Source: JADJWR01 sp964610575
Lineage (GTDB): Bacteria > Pseudomonadota > Gammaproteobacteria > Burkholderiales > Burkholderiaceae_F
Length of the DNA stretch: 64,000 nt
Direction of reading: 5' to 3'
Assembly: GCA_964610575.1 (NCBI GenBank)
Contig: CAZSYX010000002.1
Location: 1 to 64,000 of the forward strand
The translations under genes were made by a program, and so were the position numbers. Of the stretch, positions 39,262-52,999 are shown piece by piece (the stretch's first letter is position 1; every line of letters starts with the position of its first letter). The notes under the pieces were generated by a model. It saw only the letters and a program-made list of their open reading frames with translations. It was not told the DNA's origin and did no database searches.

Positions 39262-41013
39262 ATGCGCGCCTCCAATTTCTTCATTTCCACTCTCAAAGAA
39301 GCGCCGGCTGACGCCGAGGTGATCAGCCACCGGCTGATGGTGCGGGCGGGAATGATCAAGAAGCTCGCGGCCGGCATCTACAGCTACTTGCCCGTCGGGC
39401 TGCGGTCAATCCGCAAGATCGAGAACATCATCCGTGAGGAGATGAACCACGCCGGCGCCATCGAGTTGCTGATGCCGGTGGTGCAGCCGGCCGAGCTTTG
39501 GATGGAGTCCGGGCGCTGGTTCAAGATGGGGCCCGAACTGGCGCGGCTGAAGGACCGGCACGAACGGGACTTCGTGATCCAGCCCACCTCCGAGGAGGTG
39601 ATCGCCGACATCGTGCGCGAGCAGGTGAAGAGCTACAAGCAGCTGCCCGTCAACTTCTATCACATCCAGACGAAATTCCGGGATGAGCGGCGGCCGCGTT
39701 TCGGCCTGATGCGCGGCCGCGAGTTCACGATGAAGGACGCCTACTCCTTCGATCGCGACGACACCGGCGGCATGACGAGCTACCGTGCCATGTATGAGGC
39801 CTATGAGCGGATCTTCGCCCGCATGGGGCTCAAGTTCCGCGCCGTCGCTGCCGATACCGGCAACATCGGCGGGCAGGCCAGCCACGAGTTCCAAGTGATC
39901 GCGGACACCGGCGAAGACGCGATCGCCTACTGCCCGACGTCCGATTACGCCGCCAACATCGAAATGGCCGAGGCAATGCCGCTCATCGCAGTGCGGCAGC
40001 TGCCGCGGGATGCGATGCGCAAGGTGCCGACGCCGGGCAAGGAGCGCTGCGAGGACGTCGCCGAACTGCTCGGCCTTCCTCTTGAGCGGACGGTCAAGTC
40101 GATCGTGCTTGCCGTCGACCGCAAGGATTCATCTGGCGGCGTGACCGGCTCGGAGATCCTGCTGCTGTTGATTCGCGGTGATCACGATCTGAACGAGGTG
40201 AAAGCTGGCAAGGTGCCTGGCCTGAAAGACGGGTTTCGATTTGCGACCGAGGCAGAGATCCGCGCCGCGTTCGGCTGCCGGCCGGGCTACCTGGGCCCGA
40301 TCGGCACCCGGCAGCCAGTCAAGGTGGTCGCCGACCGCACGGTGGCGAACATGAGCGATTTCGTCTGCGGGGCAAACGAAGAAGATTTCCATATCGCCGG
40401 TGTGAACTGGGGGCGAGATCTGCCGGAGCCCCAGCAGGTGGCGGACCTGCGCAACGTCGTGGCCGGCGATCCCTCGCCCGACGGGCAAGGAGTGCTGGCA
40501 ATCCAGCGCGGCATCGAAGTCGGCCATGTGTTCGCTGGGTTGCCCTATGCCGAATCGATGCGGCTCACCTTCACCGACGAAAGCGGCCAGCAGAAGCCGG
40601 TAGTGATGGGCTGTTATGGCATCGGCGTCACTCGGCTCCTCGGGGCGGCAATCGAGCAGAACCACGATGAGCGCGGAATCATCTGGCCAGAGCCGATCGC
40701 GCCATTTTCAGTAGTGATCTGTCCCGTCAACTACCGGCAATCGGCGGCCGTCCGGCAGGTTGCCGACGAACTGCACGAAGAGCTGGAATCGGCGGGTATC
40801 GACGTGATCATCGACGATCGCGGCGAACGGCCCGGGTCGATGTTTGCCGACTGGGAACTGATCGGCGTTCCGCACCGGATCACCGTGGGCGAACGCGGTC
40901 TGAAGACCGGACAGGTCGAGTACGCGCATCGGCGTAGCCTGCAGGCGAATGTCGTGCCTCTCGCAGATGCCGTCGGACTGGTCGCGCAGCAGATTGCCGC
41001 TGGACGAAGCTGA
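39262..41013 (+). CDS. proS: Prolyl-tRNA synthetase
   Basis: ProS charges tRNA-Pro. The 583-residue product is the bacterial long form: class II core with motif 1 near RKIENIIREEMN, motif 2 (FRDERRPRFGLMRGREF.MKD), an inserted editing domain (about residues 225-400) that clears Ala-tRNA-Pro, motif 3 (GIGVTRLLGAAIEQN) and an anticodon-binding domain. ATG 39262 gives the canonical MRASNFFISTLKEAP start. One of its substrates, tRNA-Pro(CGG), is encoded at 34342-34418. Confidence 0.97.
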   Translation: MRASNFFISTLKEAPADAEVISHRLMVRAGMIKKLAAGIYSYLPVGLRSIRKIENIIREEMNHAGAIELLMPVVQPAELWMESGRWFKMGPELARLKDRHERDFVIQPTSEEVIADIVREQVKSYKQLPVNFYHIQTKFRDERRPRFGLMRGREFTMKDAYSFDRDDTGGMTSYRAMYEAYERIFARMGLKFRAVAADTGNIGGQASHEFQVIADTGEDAIAYCPTSDYAANIEMAEAMPLIAVRQLPRDAMRKVPTPGKERCEDVAELLGLPLERTVKSIVLAVDRKDSSGGVTGSEILLLLIRGDHDLNEVKAGKVPGLKDGFRFATEAEIRAAFGCRPGYLGPIGTRQPVKVVADRTVANMSDFVCGANEEDFHIAGVNWGRDLPEPQQVADLRNVVAGDPSPDGQGVLAIQRGIEVGHVFAGLPYAESMRLTFTDESGQQKPVVMGCYGIGVTRLLGAAIEQNHDERGIIWPEPIAPFSVVICPVNYRQSAAVRQVADELHEELESAGIDVIIDDRGERPGSMFADWELIGVPHRITVGERGLKTGQVEYAHRRSLQANVVPLADAVGLVAQQIAAGRS

Positions 41014-41650
41014 CCGGCGCCGGCGGCGGCGGCTCCTCGGCGCGCTGGCCGCCCCGGCCCTGGCGGGGTTGCCTTTTCAGGCGCGGGGCGGCGCCCAGAT
41101 CTATGAACCGATGGCCGACGCCGTGCGCGCAGCGCTGGCGGCGCGCATCGCCGACAGCGCGCCGCCGCAGCGGCGCATCACCGATATCGGCGAGCGCATC
41201 GAGTTCATCGACTGGCTGAACGAGATGTCAGGCCGGCTGTTGCGGCCGAAGCCTGATTACCGCGAGCGCATCGAGTTCCTGCGCACACTCGACTACGAGG
41301 CGATTCGCGCCGGCCTCGACCGTCAGCTCGTTCTCGGACTGATCCAGGTGGAGAGCAATTTCCGCAAGTACGCGGTTTCAAGTGCAGGGGCGCGCGGCTA
41401 CATGCAGGTGATGCCGTTCTGGACCAACGTCATCGGCGATGGCGATCCCCGCACGCTGTTCGACATGCGGACCAATCTTCGCTACGGCTGCGTGATCCTC
41501 CGCCACTATCTGGACATGGAGAAGGGCGATCTTTTCCTGGCGCTTGGCCGCTATAACGGCAGCCGCGGTCGCGCGGCGTATCCGGACGCGGTACTGGCGG
41601 CGTGGCATGGGCGCTGGGCCTACACGCCACGCAAGCCGGCGACAGGCTGA
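40949..41650 (+). CDS. Lytic transglycosylase, SLT family
   Basis: The 233-residue product has a C-terminal SLT domain with the catalytic Glu in GLIQVESNFRKYAVS and the following GARGYMQVMPFW, so it is likely active on peptidoglycan. An arginine run (DRRRRRRLLGALAAPALAG) followed by a hydrophobic stretch is Tat-signal-like. The start is uncertain: ATG 40949 overlaps proS by 65 bases, ATG 40967 by 47, and TTG 40994 by 20. The signal-like region would be kept in all three. It follows proS, a common betaproteobacterial order. Confidence 0.88.
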   Translation: MSCLSQMPSDWSRSRLPLDEADRRRRRRLLGALAAPALAGLPFQARGGAQIYEPMADAVRAALAARIADSAPPQRRITDIGERIEFIDWLNEMSGRLLRPKPDYRERIEFLRTLDYEAIRAGLDRQLVLGLIQVESNFRKYAVSSAGARGYMQVMPFWTNVIGDGDPRTLFDMRTNLRYGCVILRHYLDMEKGDLFLALGRYNGSRGRAAYPDAVLAAWHGRWAYTPRKPATG

Positions 41651-41679
41651 TCCGGCGCGGCCGCGGGCGGGCGGCGCGG

Positions 41680-43071
41680 TCAGCGCTTCGGCAGTCCGGG
41701 CGGGCCGCCGCGCAGCGAGGCCAGGCCGCCCATGGCGCGCATCATCTTCGACAGGCCGCCCTTCTTCATCTGCTTCATCATTGACCGCATCTGCTCGAAC
41801 TGGCTGAGCAGACGGTTGACTTCCTGCACTGGCACGCCGCTGCCGGCGGCGATGCGCCGCTTGCGCGACGCCTTGAGCAACTCCGGCTTGGCGCGCTCCG
41901 CCGGCGTCATCGAATTGATGATTCCCTCGATGCGGCGAACCTGGCGATCGGCGTCCTTGTCGCTGACTTGTCCGGCCGCGGCGGCCAGCTGCGCCGGCAG
42001 CTTGTCCAGCAGGCCGGAAAGGCCGCCCATCTTGCGCATCTGTCCCATCTGCTCCTTGAAGTCGTTCAGGTCGAAGCGATCGCCGGCCTGGATCTTCTTG
42101 GCCAGTTTCTCTGCCGACTGCAGGTCGACCGCCTTGCGCACGTCCTCGACCAGTGCGACCACGTCGCCCATGCCGAGCACGCGGCGGGCCATGCGCTCCG
42201 GGTCGAACCGCTCCAGGCCGCCGATCCGCTCGGCCACACCGATGAACTTGATCGGCGTGCCGGTCACTTGGCGCACCGACAGCGCGGCACCGCCGCGCGC
42301 GTCGCCATCGAGCTTGGTCAGGATGACGCCGGTCAGTGGCAAACGTTCTGCAAATGCCCGCGCGGTGTTGACCGCGTCCTGCCCGAGCATGCTGTCGACC
42401 ACGAACAGCGTCTCGACCGGCTTGACCGCGGCATGAAGCGCGGCGACCTCCTGCATCATTGCATCGTCGATCGCCAGTCGGCCGGCAGTGTCGACGATCA
42501 GCACGTCGAAATAGTGACGCCGGGCGTGATCCAGCGCCCGTTGCGCGATGTCCACAGGCGCGTCATCGGCCTGGCTGTGGAAGAACTGTGCGCCGGCCTG
42601 CTCGCTGACCGTCTGCAGCTGCTCGATCGCGGCCGGGCGGTACACGTCGGTGGACACCAGCAGGACCTTCTTCTTGCGCTCGTCGATCAGCCACTTTGCT
42701 AGCTTGGCCGCGGTGGTCGTCTTGCCGGCGCCCTGCAGGCCGGCAAGTAGGATGACCGCCGGGGGCTGCACCGCGAGGCTGAGTTCACGCGCCGCCGGCG
42801 GCAGATCGCCGCCCATCAGCGTCGTCAGTTCGCGTTGCACGACGCCGACCAGCGCCTGGCCCGGCGTCAGGCTGCCGACCACTTCTTCGCCGACTGCCTT
42901 GTCCCTGACGCGGGCGATGAAGTCTCGGACGACGGGCAGCGCCACGTCGGCCTCGAGCAGCGCCACGCGCACCTCGCGCAGCATTTCCTGTGTGTTGGCC
43001 TCGGTCAGGCGAGCCTGCCCGCGCATCGTCTTGACGACGCGTGCCAGGCGTTCGGTCAGTGAATCAAGCAT
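41680..43071 (-). CDS. ffh: Signal recognition particle protein Ffh
   Basis: Ffh binds 4.5S RNA and hydrophobic signal sequences for co-translational targeting. The 463-residue product has the N domain, the G domain with G1 GLQGAGKTTT, DTAGR, and TKLDGDARGGAAL, and a methionine-rich M domain (about 330-463) ending in MMRAMGG. The AEASNRLL-like RKRRIAAGSGV segment contacts SRP RNA. It is divergent from the ccsA-like gene over 47 bases and converges on the transglycosylase gene. Confidence 0.97.
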   Translation of the reverse strand: MLDSLTERLARVVKTMRGQARLTEANTQEMLREVRVALLEADVALPVVRDFIARVRDKAVGEEVVGSLTPGQALVGVVQRELTTLMGGDLPPAARELSLAVQPPAVILLAGLQGAGKTTTAAKLAKWLIDERKKKVLLVSTDVYRPAAIEQLQTVSEQAGAQFFHSQADDAPVDIAQRALDHARRHYFDVLIVDTAGRLAIDDAMMQEVAALHAAVKPVETLFVVDSMLGQDAVNTARAFAERLPLTGVILTKLDGDARGGAALSVRQVTGTPIKFIGVAERIGGLERFDPERMARRVLGMGDVVALVEDVRKAVDLQSAEKLAKKIQAGDRFDLNDFKEQMGQMRKMGGLSGLLDKLPAQLAAAAGQVSDKDADRQVRRIEGIINSMTPAERAKPELLKASRKRRIAAGSGVPVQEVNRLLSQFEQMRSMMKQMKKGGLSKMMRAMGGLASLRGGPPGLPKR

Positions 43072-43105
43072 CGGAGGAAGCGCGCTCGAGGAGGTCGGCG
43101 CGTGC

Positions 43106-43113
43106 TATATAAA
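43106..43113. promoter_or_regulatory. AT-rich TATATAAA element between ffh and the ccsA-like gene
   Basis: TATATAAA is the only AT-rich patch in the 47-base divergent gap and could serve as a -10 element for either strand. No good -35 hexamer was found at the right spacing, and one would have to lie inside a coding end. Confidence 0.3.
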
Positions 43114-43118
43114 CAGCT

Positions 43119-43949
43119 ATGAGAATGCATGGATTCTACGGGGCCGGTGCAGCTGTCGTGGCCGCGGCGTACCTGGTGCTGGCGTGGGTGACGTGGCGAA
43201 CGCTGGAGGCTCCCGAGAGGACCGCGCGCTGGCGCGCCGCGCTGCTGCCGGTGCTGGCCGCAGCGCATGCGGTGCTGCTCGGCATGGCCATCTCGAGCGG
43301 CGGCGAGTTCCGTTTTGGCTTCGCGCAGGCGCTGTCGGCGACGCTGCTGCTGGCTGTCCTGGTGCTCTGGGTCGAGGGGATGTTTGTGCCGGTGCGCGGA
43401 CTGGATGTGCTGGTGCTGCCAGCCGCCGCGGTCTGCGTTCTGCTGCCGCTCGGTTTCCAGGGCGCCGCGATCGGGGCCGGCGTCGATTCCACCGCACTGC
43501 GACTGCACCTGCTGGTGGCGATCGCGGCCTACAGCCTGTTCACCATTGCCGCGCTGCACGCATTGCTGATGGCCCTGCTGGACCGTCGGCTGCACTCGGC
43601 GCTGCAGGCGCAGGGGCTGGGGCGTATCTTTGGCCAGTTGCCGTCGTTGCTGGCGCTTGAGAAGCTGCTCTTCCAACTGATCGCAGTGGGTTTCCTGCTG
43701 CTGACTGCCACCCTGGTCACCGGGGTGTTCTTCTCCGAGCAGCTCTTCGGCCGCGCGCTGCGCTTCGAGCACAAGACGGTGTTTACGATCGCCTCCTGGC
43801 TCGTCTTCGCCGGCCTCCTTGGCGGGCGCTTCGTGTTTGGCTGGCGCGGGCGAACGGCGCTGCGCTGGACGTTTGCCGGTTTCCTGATGCTGCTGCTCGC
43901 CTATGTGGGCAGCCGGTTCGTTCTGGAAGTGATCCTCGGGCGTGTCTGA
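43119..43949 (+). CDS. CcsA/YpjD-type cytochrome c assembly membrane protein
   Basis: The 276-residue product has about eight transmembrane helices and the CcsA/CcmC-family layout, including a conserved-looking His in LRLHLLVAIAAYSLF and another in EHKTVFTIASW that may bind haem. Proteins of this type next to ffh are usually called YpjD; their involvement in cytochrome c maturation is inferred from the family. The tryptophan-rich WWD loop of true CcsA is not evident, so the role is uncertain. The start could also be ATG 43125. It ends in a TGATG overlap with the PP0621 gene. Confidence 0.82.
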   Translation: MRMHGFYGAGAAVVAAAYLVLAWVTWRTLEAPERTARWRAALLPVLAAAHAVLLGMAISSGGEFRFGFAQALSATLLLAVLVLWVEGMFVPVRGLDVLVLPAAAVCVLLPLGFQGAAIGAGVDSTALRLHLLVAIAAYSLFTIAALHALLMALLDRRLHSALQAQGLGRIFGQLPSLLALEKLLFQLIAVGFLLLTATLVTGVFFSEQLFGRALRFEHKTVFTIASWLVFAGLLGGRFVFGWRGRTALRWTFAGFLMLLLAYVGSRFVLEVILGRV

Positions 43950-44188
43950 TGGGACGCATCCTCTTCTTCGTTGTCCTCGGCGTCGGCCTGTACGTCGCCT
44001 TCCGGATCTGGCGCAGCGGTCAGCAGCGCGGCGCCGCGACGCAGCCGCCAAAGGCGCCCGCCGCCGGGGAAGCGATGGTTCGTTGCGAGCACTGCGGTCT
44101 GAACGTCCCGAAGTCCGAAGCGCTCGCCGATGGCGATCGCTGGTATTGCAGCGAGGGCCATCGGCGCCTTGAACGCGACGCCCGATGA
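43949..44188 (+). CDS. PP0621 family protein with a small zinc-binding motif
   Basis: The 79-residue product has one N-terminal membrane helix (about residues 3-20), a short linker, and a C-terminal CEHC...YCSEGH motif (about 46-71) that probably binds zinc. Function is unknown. It sits between the ccsA-like gene and pilS, an arrangement common in betaproteobacteria, and starts by TGATG overlap with the former. Confidence 0.85.
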   Translation: MGRILFFVVLGVGLYVAFRIWRSGQQRGAATQPPKAPAAGEAMVRCEHCGLNVPKSEALADGDRWYCSEGHRRLERDAR

Positions 44189-44258
44189 TCGCCGCCCCGG
44201 AGCTCCGGGGGTACCCGCCGTCGCTCCCGGGGCAAGTCAGCTGAGACCGGAGAGCGGG

Positions 44259-45909
44259 ATGAACCTGTCGGCGGAGCTCGATCGCGACGACGACTCAGCG
44301 CCGCAGTGGCGCATCCTGCAGTATCTGGGGCTGGCACGGCTGATCATCGCGATCGGCCTGTTACTGGCGATCGCGGCTCTGGGGCCTTCGATCAGGGGTG
44401 GGTCGGCGCCCGCCTACCTCGCGGCGGCAATCATCTACTTCGTCGGCGCCGCGGCGCTGGCGGTTGCCTCGATGTACCTGCGCCGGCGCGCCGTCGTGCA
44501 CATCACGGCGCAGATCGCCTTCGACTTCGCGCTGATATCGGCGCTGATGATCGCCAGCGGCGGCCTGCGCTCTGGGCTGGTGGTCCTGTATCTGCTGCCC
44601 TTGGCTGGTGCCTCGCTGCTGCTGCCGACGGCGGTCGTGTTCTTCGTCTGCGCGCTGGCAGTCATCACGATCCTTCTCGACGCGCTGGCACGCTCGCTGA
44701 CCGCTGCCGGCACCGAGGCGTCGCTTTTCGAGGCCGGCCTGTACGGCGCGATGATGTTCGCCATCACCGCGCTGCTTCGGCTGCTTGCCCAGCGGCTGGC
44801 GGCGCAGGAGCAACTGGCCCAGCAGCGCGGGCGGAATCTGCACAATCAGCTGGCCATCAACAGGCTGGTCATCGCTCAGCTCGAACAGGGCGTCGTGGTG
44901 GTCGACGCCGACGCGCGGGTGCGTGCCAACAACCGCGCCGCGCGACTGCTCTTCGGCATGAAGCCGGAGGCACAGCTCACCGGCGAGCGGCTGTCTTCCC
45001 TCGAGCGCTTGGTGCCGCTGGTATCCGCCTTCCGGCGCTGGCGCGAGGGCGGCACGGAAGAGGGCATGAGCGGCGCCAACATCGTTGAGCTGCCGGAGCT
45101 TCGGCTGCGCGCGCGCTTCGTGCAGCCGTCGGCCGAGCAGAGCGACGAGTTCCTGATTTTCATCGAGGATCAGCGCGCGCTGGACGAACGCGCGCAGCAG
45201 CTCAAGCTCGCCTCGATGGGACGGTTGACTGCATCCATCGCGCACGAGATCCGCAATCCGCTGGCCGCGATCAGCCATGCGAGCCAGCTGCTTGTCGAAG
45301 ACGCCCCCGATGCCGGCCTCAAGCGGCTGGCGTCAATCGTGCGAGAGAACACCCTGCGGCTGAACCGGCTGGTCGACGATATCCTGCGCGTGGCCCGGCG
45401 CGAGGCGCCGCTGGGCGATGACATCGAACTGGCGGACTTCCTTCCCGAATGGCTGGACGAGTTCGTCCGCGACCGACCTCAGGCCCGGGGCCGGGTCATG
45501 CTCCAGGTGCCGGCCGGCGCGCGCGTGAAGTTCGAGCGGTCGCATCTGCGGCAGGTCCTCTACAACCTGCTCGACAATGCGCTGCGCTATGCCAGTGACT
45601 CCGCCGGCGCCGTCCGCGTGTTCGTCGACGAGCGGGGCTCGGCGGTCGAGCTCTGGGTGATCGACGACGGGCCCGGGGTCACCGACGGCGTCCGTGCCTC
45701 TCTCTTCGAACCGTTCAACACCACTCACGTGGCGGGGACCGGGCTTGGCCTGTACATCGCGCGTGAGTTCTGCCTGGCCAACCGCTGCCATCTGGGCTAC
45801 GACGAAGTGACGCTGCCCGACGGCAGCCTGCACCGCGGCTTTGTCGTGCGCTTTACCGCCGCGGATGCCGAACGGCAAGGATCAGACTTCCTCGATACGA
45901 TGACGCCCC

Positions 45910-45917
<8 letters not shown>
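44259..45917 (+). CDS. pilS: Type IV pilus sensor histidine kinase PilS
   Basis: PilS phosphorylates PilR to control pilin expression. The 552-residue product has six N-terminal transmembrane helices (about residues 15-205), a PAS-like region (about 225-320), the dimerisation/phosphoacceptor box SIAHEIRNPLAAISHA, and an ATPase domain with N box DNALRYA, DDGPG, and GTGLGLYIARE. ATG 44259 with GGAG seven bases upstream is preferred over a frame that extends into the PP0621 gene. It overlaps pilR by 8 bases. Confidence 0.95.
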
Positions 45918-47366
<1,449 letters not shown>

Positions 47367-47367
<1 letters not shown>

Positions 47368-47939
47368 TGGCTGTGCAGCCGTTGCGGTTCGGACCCGACG
47401 GCTGGGTCGACGGCGTCAGGCAGGTTCAGAGCCCGAATTGCGACGCGCGGCCTGCCGGCATGGCGGTCGAGCTGCTGGTTTTGCACAACATCAGCCTGCC
47501 GCCTGGCCATTACGGCGGCGGATGCATCGAGCGGTTGTTCTGCAACGATCCCGAGCCGCGGTCGCACCCTTTTCTGGAACTGCTCGCCGGATTGCGGGTT
47601 TCCGCGCACTTCCTGATCGAGCGCGACGGCAGGACCACCCAGTTCGTCAGCTGTCACCAACGGGCGTGGCACGCCGGCGCCTCTGCCTTCGAGGGGCGTA
47701 CTGGCTGCAACGACTTCTCGATCGGCATCGAACTCGAAGGTGCCGACTTCGTTGCCTTCGAGCCCGCGCAGTATGCGGCGCTCGCGCAACTGGCGCGGGC
47801 GCTGCGCATCGGCCTGCCGCTGCGCGCTGTGCGCGGACATAGCCACATCGCGCCAGGCCGCAAGACTGACCCGGGCCCGCTCTTCGACTGGCACCGCTTC
47901 GCCAGGCACGCCGAACTGCCGGCGGGCTGGCTGCCCTAG
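47367..47939 (+). CDS. ampD: 1,6-anhydro-N-acetylmuramoyl-L-alanine amidase AmpD
   Basis: AmpD cleaves the stem peptide from anhydro-MurNAc in the cytoplasm during wall recycling. The 190-residue product has the zinc ligands His40 (LVLHNISLPPG), His158 (GHSHIAPGRK) and Asp168 (KTDPG), plus Glu122, at family spacing, and no signal peptide. The start is GTG at 47367, overlapping the pilR stop. Together with Mpl and the SLT transglycosylase in this window it covers several recycling steps. Confidence 0.96.
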
Positions 47940-48027
47940 TCCCTGCCGATTTGCCTCGGCATCGCCGCGGTCAAGCGCCGCGCTGCGCCCGGCCGCCGAA
48001 AAAGTCGAGCAAGACGGTCGGCGGCAG

Positions 48028-48056
48028 TTGAGCTGAGCGCCGACATCCCCTATGAT
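48028..48056 (+). promoter_or_regulatory. Promoter of nrdAB
   Basis: TTGAGC (48028-48033) and TATGAT (48051-48056) are 17 bases apart, a good sigma70 match. The predicted start near 48063 falls on the first NrdR box, fitting repression by blocking the polymerase. The leader to nrdA would be about 240 bases. Confidence 0.6.
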
Positions 48057-48062
48057 CCACCG

Positions 48063-48078
48063 CCACTAGACCTTGTGC
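48063..48078 (+). promoter_or_regulatory. NrdR box 1 (degenerate)
   Basis: CCACTAGACCTTGTGC matches the NrdR consensus acaCwAtATaTwGtgt in its outer arms (CACTA and TTGTG) but not in the centre. It starts exactly 31 bases before box 2, about three helical turns, the spacing known for paired NrdR sites. Confidence 0.6.
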
Positions 48079-48093
48079 ACCGCGCTGGCTTGA

Positions 48094-48109
48094 GCACAAT
48101 ATGTTGTGT
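48094..48109 (+). promoter_or_regulatory. NrdR box 2
   Basis: GCACAATATGTTGTGT is a near-consensus NrdR box with CACAA/TTGTG inverted arms around TATG. NrdR is the ATP/dATP-sensing repressor of ribonucleotide reductase genes in many bacteria. Its place upstream of nrdAB is as expected. Confidence 0.8.
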
Positions 48110-48301
48110 TCAGGTGGCCGGCAGCCTGGCAGCGCGACCGGCGCTGCGGGCCGACCGGGCGGGGCTTGCCTGCAGCCGGGGCGTAAGCGGGGCGGGGCGG
48201 CGGCGATCAACAGCTTGTGTGCGCGGATGCAGGCGCAGCCGATCAGAACAATGGACGTCGTCGTCCCTGGCGGGCGATCGGCGTCGAACAACGGAGGCAA
48301 G

Positions 48302-51211
<2,910 letters not shown>

Positions 51212-51249
51212 CCGGCCGACAAGACGGACCAACCAACAAGGAACGACAG

Positions 51250-52386
51250 ATGCTGTCTTGGGAAGATTCCGCCGCCATCCCGGCCGCACCGATGCCAAAT
51301 CGGCAGCCGCCCGCGAACGATCTGCCGGCGTTCTGCGCGCCGGCCGGCTCGCAGGTCGCGGCGGATACCCGCCGTGTCAACGTTGCCGACAAGCGGATCA
51401 TCAACGGCCGCACCGACGTCAACCAGCTGGTGCCGTTCAAGTACAAGTGGGCCTGGGACAAGTATCTGGCCACCTGCGCCAACCACTGGATGCCGCAGGA
51501 AATCAACATGTCCCGCGACATTGCCCTGTGGAAGGACCCCAACGGTCTGACCGAGGACGAGCGCCGGTTGGTCAAGCGCAACCTCGGCTTCTTCGTCACC
51601 GCCGACTCCCTGGCCGCCAACAACATCGTGCTCGGCACTTACCGGCACATCACGGCGCCGGAGTGCCGGCAGTTCCTGCTGCGGCAGGCGTTCGAGGAGG
51701 CGATCCACACCCACGCCTACCAGTACATCGTCGAGTCGCTCGGGCTGGACGAGGGCGAGATCTTCAACGCCTACCACGAGATCGCCTCGATCCGCGCCAA
51801 GGACGAGTTCCTGATCCCGTTCATCGACGCCCTGACCGATCCGAACTTCGCCACCGGAACGACGGAGAGCGACCAGAAGCTGCTGAAGAGCCTGATCGTC
51901 TTCGCCTGCCTGATGGAGGGGCTGTTCTTCTACGTCGGCTTCGCCCAGATCCTGGCGCTCGGCCGGCAGAACAAGATGACCGGCGCCGCCGAGCAGTACC
52001 AGTACATCCTTCGCGACGAGTCTATGCACTGCAACTTCGGCATCGACCTCATCAACCAGATCAAGCTGGAGAACCCGCATCTGTGGACGCCGGCCTTCCG
52101 CGAGGAGATCCGCGGGCTGTTCCGGCGGGCGGTCGACCTGGAATACGCCTACGCCGAGGACACCATGCCGCGCGGCGTGCTCGGGCTGAACGCGCCGATG
52201 TTCAAGGGCTATCTCCGCTACATCGCCAACCGGCGCGCGCAGCAGATCGGCATCGAGCCGCTGTTCGCCGCCGAGGACAACCCCTTTCCGTGGATGAGCG
52301 AAATGATCGACCTGAAAAAGGAGCGCAACTTCTTCGAGACGCGGGTGATCGAGTATCAGACCGGCGGAGCGTTGAGCTGGGAGTAG
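51250..52386 (+). CDS. nrdB: Class Ia ribonucleoside-diphosphate reductase beta subunit NrdB
   Basis: NrdB carries the dimetal-tyrosyl radical used by NrdA. In the 378-residue product the ligands Glu150 and His153 are followed by Tyr157 (EAIHTHAYQ), the position of the radical tyrosine in class Ia enzymes, and the later ligands are in DESMHCNFG. The tyrosine argues against the tyrosine-less class Ic type. It starts at ATG 51250, 38 bases after nrdA; an upstream ATG (51202) would overlap nrdA with non-conserved sequence. Confidence 0.95.
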   Translation: MLSWEDSAAIPAAPMPNRQPPANDLPAFCAPAGSQVAADTRRVNVADKRIINGRTDVNQLVPFKYKWAWDKYLATCANHWMPQEINMSRDIALWKDPNGLTEDERRLVKRNLGFFVTADSLAANNIVLGTYRHITAPECRQFLLRQAFEEAIHTHAYQYIVESLGLDEGEIFNAYHEIASIRAKDEFLIPFIDALTDPNFATGTTESDQKLLKSLIVFACLMEGLFFYVGFAQILALGRQNKMTGAAEQYQYILRDESMHCNFGIDLINQIKLENPHLWTPAFREEIRGLFRRAVDLEYAYAEDTMPRGVLGLNAPMFKGYLRYIANRRAQQIGIEPLFAAEDNPFPWMSEMIDLKKERNFFETRVIEYQTGGALSWE

Positions 52387-52999
52387 CGCATTCGACTTTG
52401 CTGATGTCGACCTCATGCGTCTGCATGAGCGAGCGTTCAGTGAGTCGTTGCGCAGGCGTTGAATAAATCGAACAACTCACACGTGAAAATCGCGAAAACT
52501 CTTGCGAGTGAAATTGATTGAGAGTAAAAATCAACCTCATGTTGAGTTGCTCGATTCGTTGATCAAACAGCGAACTTCGATCACGACATTGAACTCCGAC
52601 AACCACAGCAAAAGCTCCATCGTCAAAGACACCCGACGAACCGCTAACAAGACACTTGGGTCTTGTGGGGTCGTTCCCTCTCTGAAGCCCGAGGCATCTG
52701 CGGCAGTCAAGAAACCCGGGTCTTCTTCCTTTCTGAACGCCGGCCACGCGCCGGCGTTTTCTTTGCGCGCGCGCCGGCGGTTGTCGGCGCTGCTGCGCGG
52801 TGCCGAATTCATCAGCGTCAGCGGTCTTCGCACTGACCGTTCCGCGCTCCGCTCGGATATGCGTCCATCAAAACGCACTTCTGGGGTTGCCGCGGCGACA
52901 GCGCGTCCGCATGCGCCGATGAATAGCTCGAGCGTGGCCTGGACCGGCCACTTCGGGTTTGCTCATCAACCCCTTATCGATCTCAGTTAGGAGATGACT
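52387..52999. other. 613-base non-coding region between nrdB and the histone H1-like gene
   Basis: No conserved open frame was found. It contains a CTCATGC/GCATGAG hairpin 26 bases after nrdB (52412-52429), an AT-rich patch at about 52445-52560 with a possible promoter (TTGCGA 52502-52507, 17 bases, TAAAAA 52525-52530), an ACAAGAC/GTCTTGT hairpin (52647-52666), an ACCCGGGT palindrome near 52715, and a strong terminator at 52736-52760. A promoter followed about 230 bases later by a terminator could define a small RNA gene; this is inference. Confidence 0.5.
52736..52760 (+). terminator. Rho-independent terminator upstream of the histone H1-like gene
   Basis: AACGCCGGC (52736-52744) pairs perfectly with GCCGGCGTT (52750-52758) over a 5-base loop, then TT. 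It is 350 bases past the nrdB stop and 240 bases before the next gene, so either it ends a long nrdAB 3' untranslated region or it ends an independent small transcript. Confidence 0.8.

Noticed and set aside
48101..48301. Upstream ATG extending nrdA by 67 codons
   Set aside because: The ATG lies inside the second NrdR box, lacks a Shine-Dalgarno sequence and adds non-conserved glycine-rich residues; ATG 48302 has GGAGG.
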